Origin: Mariprofundus sp.
Lineage (GTDB): Bacteria > Pseudomonadota > Zetaproteobacteria > Mariprofundales > Mariprofundaceae
DNA length: 50,202 bases
Direction: 5' to 3'
Assembly (NCBI GenBank): GCA_030951025.1
Contig: JAUZQK010000141.1
Span: forward strand, 1-50,202
The notes beneath the pieces were generated by a model. The model was given only the letters and a program-made list of their open reading frames with translations, searched no databases and was not told where the DNA came from. Position numbers and translations under genes: made by a program. This document shows, piece after piece, positions 44,860-50,202 of this stretch (position 1 is the stretch's first letter; each line of letters begins with the position of its first letter).

Positions 44860-46332
44860 ATGCCACGTAGAGATGATATTCAATCCATTATGATTTTAGG
44901 AGCTGGACCCATTGTGATTGGCCAGGCTTGTGAATTTGATTATTCAGGTGTTCAGGCCTGTAAGGCTTTAAAGGAAGAAGGTTTCCGGGTGATTCTGGTC
45001 AATTCGAATCCGGCCACGATCATGACCGATCCTGAGTTTGCTGATGCTACCTATATCGAGCCTGTAACCTGGGAAGTGGTGGCCAGCATTATTGAAAAAG
45101 AACGTCCCGATGCGATTTTACCCACCATGGGCGGACAGACAGCGCTTAATTGTGCGCTATCGTTAAACAAACATGGTATTTTGGAAAAGTTCGATGTTGC
45201 CCTGATTGGTGCACAGCCCGATGCGATTGATAAAGCTGAAGATCGAGAACGCTTTAAACGCGCCATGGATGATATTGGCCTGGAAATGGCACGTGGTGGT
45301 TTTGGTCATACGATGCAGGAATCGCGTGAAATTGCGGCTGAGATTGGCTATCCGATTATTATTCGACCATCGTTTACGCTTGGTGGTTCCGGTGGTGGCA
45401 TCGCTTATAACCCGGAAGAATTTGAGCAGATTGCAGCCTCTGGCCTTGATGCTTCGCCGACTGATGAAATTCTGATTGAAGAATCCATCATTGGCTGGAA
45501 AGAATATGAAATGGAAGTCATGCGTGATCACGCTGACAACTGTGTGATCATTTGCTCGATTGAAAATCTCGATCCGATGGGTGTGCATACAGGTGATTCG
45601 ATTACCGTTGCACCGGCGCAAACGCTGACCGATAAAGAATACCAGCGCATGCGTGATGCCTCGATTGCGATTTTGCGTGAAATCGGTGTGGAAACAGGCG
45701 GCTCGAATGTGCAGTTTGCAGTTAATCCAGCCGATGGGCGTTTGATTATTATTGAAATGAATCCGCGTGTATCGCGTTCTTCTGCATTGGCATCCAAAGC
45801 AACCGGATTCCCTATCGCAAAAATCGCGGCCAAATTGGCGGTCGGTTATACGCTGGATGAAATCCGCAATGATATTACCGGTGAAACCTACGCAGCCTTT
45901 GAGCCGACGATTGATTATGTGGTGACCAAATTACCACGTTTTGCCTTTGAAAAATTCCCAGGTGCCGATGTGCGCTTGACCACCCAGATGAAGTCGGTGG
46001 GTGAAGTGATGGCCATTGGCCGCAGCTTTACTGAAAGCATGGGTAAAGCCATGCGTGGTTTGGAAGTCAGCTCTTGCGGCTTTGATAAGTCTGTGCCGGA
46101 TGATGTGGATGCGGCAGTGTTCTTGCAGGAAAAGCTGGCTGTACCGGGTGCTGAGCGTTTGTGGTGGGTTGGCGAAGCGTTACGGGCGGGTTGGTCGGAA
46201 CAGAAAGTATTCGATGTGACCAAAATCGATCCGTGGTTTGTGCGTGAAATAGCTACGGTGATTGCATTGGAAGAATCATTGGCAGGCCGACAGATATCAT
46301 CGTTGTCTGCAGTGGAATGGAATCAGGCCTAG
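44860..46332 (+). CDS. carB: carB N-terminal part, ending at in-frame amber
   Basis: 490 residues with the first ATP-grasp domain of the carbamoyl phosphate synthase large subunit: [77 protein letters not shown]. This domain makes carboxyphosphate and carbamate. The frame ends at TAG 46330-46332, in the middle of the domain that holds the enzyme's oligomer. The ATG has AAGGAG seven bases upstream. carA is not adjacent, unlike the usual carA-carB order. Confidence 0.88.
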   Translation: MPRRDDIQSIMILGAGPIVIGQACEFDYSGVQACKALKEEGFRVILVNSNPATIMTDPEFADATYIEPVTWEVVASIIEKERPDAILPTMGGQTALNCALSLNKHGILEKFDVALIGAQPDAIDKAEDRERFKRAMDDIGLEMARGGFGHTMQESREIAAEIGYPIIIRPSFTLGGSGGGIAYNPEEFEQIAASGLDASPTDEILIEESIIGWKEYEMEVMRDHADNCVIICSIENLDPMGVHTGDSITVAPAQTLTDKEYQRMRDASIAILREIGVETGGSNVQFAVNPADGRLIIIEMNPRVSRSSALASKATGFPIAKIAAKLAVGYTLDEIRNDITGETYAAFEPTIDYVVTKLPRFAFEKFPGADVRLTTQMKSVGEVMAIGRSFTESMGKAMRGLEVSSCGFDKSVPDDVDAAVFLQEKLAVPGAERLWWVGEALRAGWSEQKVFDVTKIDPWFVREIATVIALEESLAGRQISSLSAVEWNQA

Positions 46333-46356
46333 CGCGAAGGTTTATCTGATCTGCGT

Positions 46357-48075
46357 TTGGCGATGTTGTTGCATGGTGATGAAACAGCTGTGCGTCAGGC
46401 AAGACAGGCTGCGGGCGTGAATCCGGTATTCAAACGGGTGGATACCTGTGCGGCAGAATTTGAGGCCAAAACACCGTATTTATATTCGACTTATGAACAG
46501 GAATGCGAAGCTGCACCGACCGATAAAAAGAAAATCATGGTCTTGGGTGGTGGCCCGAATCGGATCGGACAGGGCATCGAGTTTGATTATTGCTGTGTGC
46601 ATGCGGCCTTTGCATTATCTGAAGATGGTTATGAAACCATTATGGTCAACTGCAATCCGGAAACCGTATCCACCGATTATGATACCTCGGATCGTTTGTA
46701 TTTTGAGCCGCTGACGTTTGAAGATGTGATGGCGATTGTGGATATCGAGCAGCCGATGGGTGTGATTGTACAGTTTGGTGGCCAAACCCCATTGAAGCTG
46801 GCTGAATCACTGGAAGCTGCCGGTGTACCGATTATTGGCACTAGCCCGGATATGATTGATTTGGCAGAAGATCGTGAGCGTTTTCAACAGTTATTGCACG
46901 AGCTGAAATTGAAACAGCCGGAAAATGGTACGGCACGTTCTACCGAAGAAGCGGTGGCGGTGGCTGATGATATCGGCTATCCGGTGGTGGTGCGTCCATC
47001 TTATGTATTGGGTGGCCGAGCCATGCAGATTGTGCATAATCAGAAAGGCCTGCTGCGGTATATGAAAGAAGCCGTCCAGGCTTCACCGGATCATCCGGTC
47101 TTGCTGGATCGTTTTCTCAATTGCGCTATCGAGCTTGATGTCGATGCGCTGGTGGATGGTGAGCAGGTTGTGATGGGCGGTATCATGGAGCATATCGAGG
47201 AGGCGGGCGTGCATTCAGGCGATTCGGCCTGCTGTTTGCCGCCGCACTCGATTAGTGCGGATATTATTGCAGAGGTGACCCGTCAAACCAAGGCGCTGGG
47301 GCTGGCGCTGAATGTGAAGGGCTTGATGAATATTCAGTTCGCAGTTCAAGGTGATGTTATTTACGTACTGGAAGTGAATCCGCGTGCTAGCCGCACTGTG
47401 CCGTTTGTTTCCAAAGCCACAGGTAAACCATTGGCCAAGATAGCTGCGCGTATCATGGCTGGGCAATCGTTGGCTGAGCAGGGTATTGATGAAATCCCGC
47501 AACCCACACATTTTAAGGCTGTGAAAGAAGCAGTATTCCCGTTTGTGAAGTTCAGGGGGGCTGATTCATTACTCAGTCCGGAAATGAAATCGACCGGAGA
47601 AGTGATGGGCATTGCCGATACATTTACCGCTGCCTTCTCCAAAGCACAGCTCGGGGCTGGAGTGCGTTTACCTGAATCCGGTCGGGCATTTATTTCGGTG
47701 CGTGAAGCGGATAAGGCCGATGCGGTTGAGATTGCCCGGGTGCTGATTGAAGCTGGTTTTGAGTTGCTGGCCACCAGTGGCACACATCAGGCTTTGACGG
47801 ATGCCGGTTTGCAATCAGAATCTGTCGCCAAGGTCACTGATGGGACACGGCCTCATATTGTCGATCGCTTGCTCAGTGATGATGTCGATTTGATCATCAA
47901 TACCACCGAAGGTGAGCAGGCCATCAACGATTCCAAATCGATTCGACAGGCTACACTCGATCGTGGCATAGCCTATTATACCACCATGGCCGGTGGCTTA
48001 GCTGCTGCACAAGCCATTGCCGGTCAATCGGATGCGACGGTGGTGAAGAGCATTCAAGAATATCATTCGGTATAA
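46357..48075 (+). CDS. carB: carB C-terminal part, downstream of the amber
   Basis: The same frame continues after the stop with [69 protein letters not shown] and [12 protein letters not shown]. This is the second ATP-grasp (carbamate kinase) half and the allosteric MGS-like domain ([21 protein letters not shown]). A TTG at 46357 or ATG at 46363 could start it, but neither has a good ribosome site, so it is probably made, if at all, by read-through. The sequence is well conserved, arguing against long decay. Confidence 0.85.
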   Translation: MAMLLHGDETAVRQARQAAGVNPVFKRVDTCAAEFEAKTPYLYSTYEQECEAAPTDKKKIMVLGGGPNRIGQGIEFDYCCVHAAFALSEDGYETIMVNCNPETVSTDYDTSDRLYFEPLTFEDVMAIVDIEQPMGVIVQFGGQTPLKLAESLEAAGVPIIGTSPDMIDLAEDRERFQQLLHELKLKQPENGTARSTEEAVAVADDIGYPVVVRPSYVLGGRAMQIVHNQKGLLRYMKEAVQASPDHPVLLDRFLNCAIELDVDALVDGEQVVMGGIMEHIEEAGVHSGDSACCLPPHSISADIIAEVTRQTKALGLALNVKGLMNIQFAVQGDVIYVLEVNPRASRTVPFVSKATGKPLAKIAARIMAGQSLAEQGIDEIPQPTHFKAVKEAVFPFVKFRGADSLLSPEMKSTGEVMGIADTFTAAFSKAQLGAGVRLPESGRAFISVREADKADAVEIARVLIEAGFELLATSGTHQALTDAGLQSESVAKVTDGTRPHIVDRLLSDDVDLIINTTEGEQAINDSKSIRQATLDRGIAYYTTMAGGLAAAQAIAGQSDATVVKSIQEYHSV

Positions 48076-48168
48076 TGGGAATGTGTGATTGATGATGAAT
48101 GCATGATGATATGTGCGTAGTGAACTATGTCTCATCTTTTATTGGTTAATGGATTATAAGGAGTAACA

Positions 48169-48642
48169 ATGGAACGGGTTCCAATGACACGACAGGGCGC
48201 TGAAGCTCTGAAAAAGACAATCACCTATTTGAAAGGTGAGAAACGTCATAAAATCGTGGCGGCGATTGAAGAAGCGCGGGCACACGGTGATTTATCCGAG
48301 AATGCTGAATACCATGCTGCGAAAGAAGAACAGGGCATGAATGAAGCGCGTTTGAAAGATATGGAAGATAAGATTGCGCGCTCTCAAATTATTGATCCAG
48401 CCTCAATTTCATCTGATAAAGTGGTGTTTGGTGCGACGGTAGTTTTGCTCGATGTGGATGCAGACAAAGAAATCACCTATCAGATTGTGGGTGTGGATGA
48501 AGCAGATATTGAACAGGGTAAAGTCTCGATCACATCGCCCATGGCACGAGCCATGATTGGAAAAGAAGAGGGTGATGCGGCGATTGTGCAGGCACCGAGT
48601 GGTGAGCGTGAATATGAGATTCAGTCAATCGAGTATGTTTAA
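48169..48642 (+). CDS. greA: Transcription elongation factor GreA
   Basis: The 157-residue protein rescues stalled RNA polymerase by stimulating cleavage of the nascent RNA. The N-terminal coiled coil carries HGDLSENAEYHAAKEEQG, with the acidic tip (Asp and Glu of DLSENAEY), and the C-terminal domain has GATVVLLDVDADKE and SPMARAMIGKEEGDAAIV. AAGGAG sits seven bases before the ATG. carB-greA is a conserved gene pair, so this supports the carB assignment. Confidence 0.97.
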   Translation: MERVPMTRQGAEALKKTITYLKGEKRHKIVAAIEEARAHGDLSENAEYHAAKEEQGMNEARLKDMEDKIARSQIIDPASISSDKVVFGATVVLLDVDADKEITYQIVGVDEADIEQGKVSITSPMARAMIGKEEGDAAIVQAPSGEREYEIQSIEYV

Positions 48643-48663
48643 TACGCCATCGGGAGCTGCGCA

Positions 48664-49203
48664 ATGACGGTGGCTTGCATTCGTATTGGAGCGGTTCGTT
48701 TGTGTCTGGCATTGATGCTGGGGTTGTTGGTGGTGTCGGGTTATGTGGTCGCACCGGTGCTGTTTGCCAATGCGGGCTCATCTACTCTGGCCGGTGCTCT
48801 GGCTGGTGATGTGTTTCACGTGGCCAACCGGGGCATTATATTTTTAGCTGTGGCGGTGATGGTGTTTTGGTTTCGCATGCGTAAATCAGGGCTTGAAATT
48901 GGACGTTTGCGTTGGATATTGTTGCTGTTGGTCACGGCATTGATTGCAGGCAATGAGTTTGCCATTGCACCGATCATTGCAGAGCTTAAATCACATATTG
49001 CTTCGTTTGATGCGTTGGCGGCTGATGATCCTCAACGGCAGTTGTTTGGTGTTTGGCATGGTGTGAGCGCCATTATTCATTTGTTGGCTTCAATCTGTGC
49101 TGCGGTACTGGTGGCGTTGGGTGCGACCCGGCCGGTGCAATATGAAGAATTAGAAAAACCAACTGAACCAGAGCAAGCAGCACAAGCAACAGAGCAAGCA
49201 TGA
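48664..49203 (+). CDS. DUF4149-domain membrane protein
   Basis: The 179-residue protein has four transmembrane helices and the family features AGALAGDVFHVANRG and FGVWHGVSAIIHLLASICA. Its C-terminal tail is rich in Glu, Gln, Ala and Pro. Function is unknown; DUF4149 proteins are often encoded just after greA in proteobacteria, as here, 21 bases downstream. Its stop overlaps the start of the next gene. Confidence 0.8.
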   Translation: MTVACIRIGAVRLCLALMLGLLVVSGYVVAPVLFANAGSSTLAGALAGDVFHVANRGIIFLAVAVMVFWFRMRKSGLEIGRLRWILLLLVTALIAGNEFAIAPIIAELKSHIASFDALAADDPQRQLFGVWHGVSAIIHLLASICAAVLVALGATRPVQYEELEKPTEPEQAAQATEQA

Positions 49204-50202
49204 CGCTTTTTACCGATTGGCTGCGTAAACGCATGGCCGATACCGAATTGCTGATGTTGTTATCATCGCTATTCGTGATTTTTGTATTGCTCATTTTTAT
49301 CGGGCCAATTTTAGCGCCGGTATTATTGGGCATTGCGCTGGCCTATGTCTTGGACGGGGTGGTTGATTTACTGGCCCGTTGCAAGCTGCCGCGCATGTTG
49401 GCGATAGCCGTTGCCGGTGGTGGTGCGTTATTATTATTGTTGTTTACTATCCTGGCAGTGTTGCCCTTGCTGACCGAACAGATTGGCCGCTTGGTATCGC
49501 ATGCGCCGCAATATGTGCAATCGATGCGCGATATGCTGCAACAGTTACAGAGCGGCGATACCGAATGGATTAATCCGATTTATATTCAGAAACTCATTGC
49601 CGCTGTGGCAGCCCAGTTGCAAGAGTGGGGCGGGGCGCTGCTGACCTTTTCCATCGCTTCTATTCCGGGCATGATTACCTTGCTTGTCTATGCTGTGTTG
49701 GTGCCGGTGATGGTGTTCTTTTTCCTGAAAGATAAAGATTTGATTATTGTCTGGGCGCAGCAGTTTTTACCATCGGATCGATCTTTGTTGCAGCGGGTGT
49801 GGTCGGAACTGGACACACAAATCGGTAATTATATTCGTGGTAAATTTTGGGAAGCGTTTATTGTCGGCATTTCAATGTGGTTGGTATTCTGGTGGATGGG
49901 GCATGAATATGCCTTGTTGCTGGGTGTGTTGACGGGTATCTCCGTCTGGATTCCCTTTGTTGGAGCGGCCGTGGTGACGTTTCCGGTGATTTTATTATCA
50001 TTCTTTCAATGGGGTTGGACTGATACCATGGCCTACGCGGTATTGGCGTATGCGATTGTGCAGACCATTGATGCCAATGTGGTTGTACCATGGTTGTTTT
50101 CTGAAATTGTCGATTTGCATCCAGTCGCGATTATTGTCGGGATTCTGATGTTTGGCAGTTTATGGGGTATTGTCGGCGTTATTATTGCCATTCCGATGGC
50201 TG
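49200..50202 (+). CDS. AI-2E-family (PerM/YdiK-like) transporter, 5' part
   Basis: The first 334 codons are open to the window end, so the C-terminus is missing. The sequence starts MTLFTDWLRKRMADTE, then has hydrophobic helices (LLSSLFVIFVLLIFIGPI, ILAPVLLGIALAYVLDG, LAIAVAGGGALLLLLFTILA), an amphipathic middle with LTEQIGRLVSHAPQYVQSM, and PVMVFFFLKDKDL. This is the AI-2E transporter family, a set of eight-helix exporters with diverse or unknown substrates, including auto-inducer 2 and Na+. It overlaps the DUF4149 gene by four bases (ATGA). Confidence 0.85.
   Translation, partial: MTLFTDWLRKRMADTELLMLLSSLFVIFVLLIFIGPILAPVLLGIALAYVLDGVVDLLARCKLPRMLAIAVAGGGALLLLLFTILAVLPLLTEQIGRLVSHAPQYVQSMRDMLQQLQSGDTEWINPIYIQKLIAAVAAQLQEWGGALLTFSIASIPGMITLLVYAVLVPVMVFFFLKDKDLIIVWAQQFLPSDRSLLQRVWSELDTQIGNYIRGKFWEAFIVGISMWLVFWWMGHEYALLLGVLTGISVWIPFVGAAVVTFPVILLSFFQWGWTDTMAYAVLAYAIVQTIDANVVVPWLFSEIVDLHPVAIIVGILMFGSLWGIVGVIIAIPMA

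Larger units (their letters stand above)
44860..48075 (+). pseudogene. carB: carB interrupted by single TAG codon
   Basis: Ignoring the stop, the frame spans 1071 codons, matching E. coli CarB (1073), with no frameshift. Around the stop it reads EWNQA-(stop)[10 protein letters not shown], where E. coli has LKRKGFADARLA, so the stop sits at a Lys-equivalent position: AAG to TAG by one base. It may be a recent knock-out, a sequencing error or a read-through site. Amber ends other genes here (leuA, thiS, accC, rdgC), so genome-wide recoding is unlikely. Archaeal and Aquifex carB can be naturally split in two, but with separate starts. Confidence 0.7.

Noticed and set aside
44860-48075. Pyrrolysine or genome-wide amber recoding
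   Set aside because: Several intact genes in the window end in TAG and there is no insertion-element structure; a single mutation or error is simpler.

Overview
This 50.2 kb window is dense, ordinary bacterial chromosome. It fits a motile, aerobic Gram-negative proteobacterium. Evidence: LPS core/lipid A genes (waaA, lpxK), a polar-type flagellar export/C-ring/stator operon, RND-TolC efflux, RdgC, ApaH, LysR-type OxyR and periplasmic KatG. The family mix and gene order suit Gamma- or Zetaproteobacteria; sequence reading alone cannot resolve this. No rRNA, tRNA, CRISPR array or complete mobile element was seen.

Left edge (1-559) is a decayed toxin-antitoxin patch: the start of a PIN-domain gene, a truncated antitoxin and the tail of its toxin. 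Next comes a MarR-controlled RND permease/TolC pair with no adaptor gene (560-5772). After that lie a lipoprotein beta-propeller, an FMN reductase/heme-barrel pair, and a divergent katG/oxyR locus with a near-consensus OxyR site (5791-11745). rdgC-apaH follow, then xthA plus an unusual Rossmann-GAF-GGDEF diguanylate cyclase.

15999-22650 is transcribed leftward: motA, two different motB-like genes, fliL, fliM, fliN, fliO, fliP, fliQ, fliR, headed by a sigma-54-type promoter. A PuuD-like membrane protein diverges from a small diheme cytochrome, which overlaps nadK-recN-NAGS-type acetyltransferase (23654-26998). apbE, trhP, ppiD, lpxK and waaA follow, then a CPA1 antiporter, and psd-pssA-leuA.

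The right part is biosynthetic: TPR-aroQ-accB-accC leftward; thiS, thiG, hemE, carB, greA, a DUF4149 gene and an AI-2E-family permease (cut by the window end) rightward. The most striking anomaly is carB: an in-frame amber codon replaces a lysine-equivalent codon at position 491 of an otherwise intact gene. It is preceded by a structured leader holding a long hairpin, an intrinsic terminator and a tandem 11-bp repeat. Other points of note are the D-to-E change in the second MotB, the redox/NAD-like GGDEF fusion, tandem TCTGYG repeats before thiG and hemE, and several possible small ORFs.
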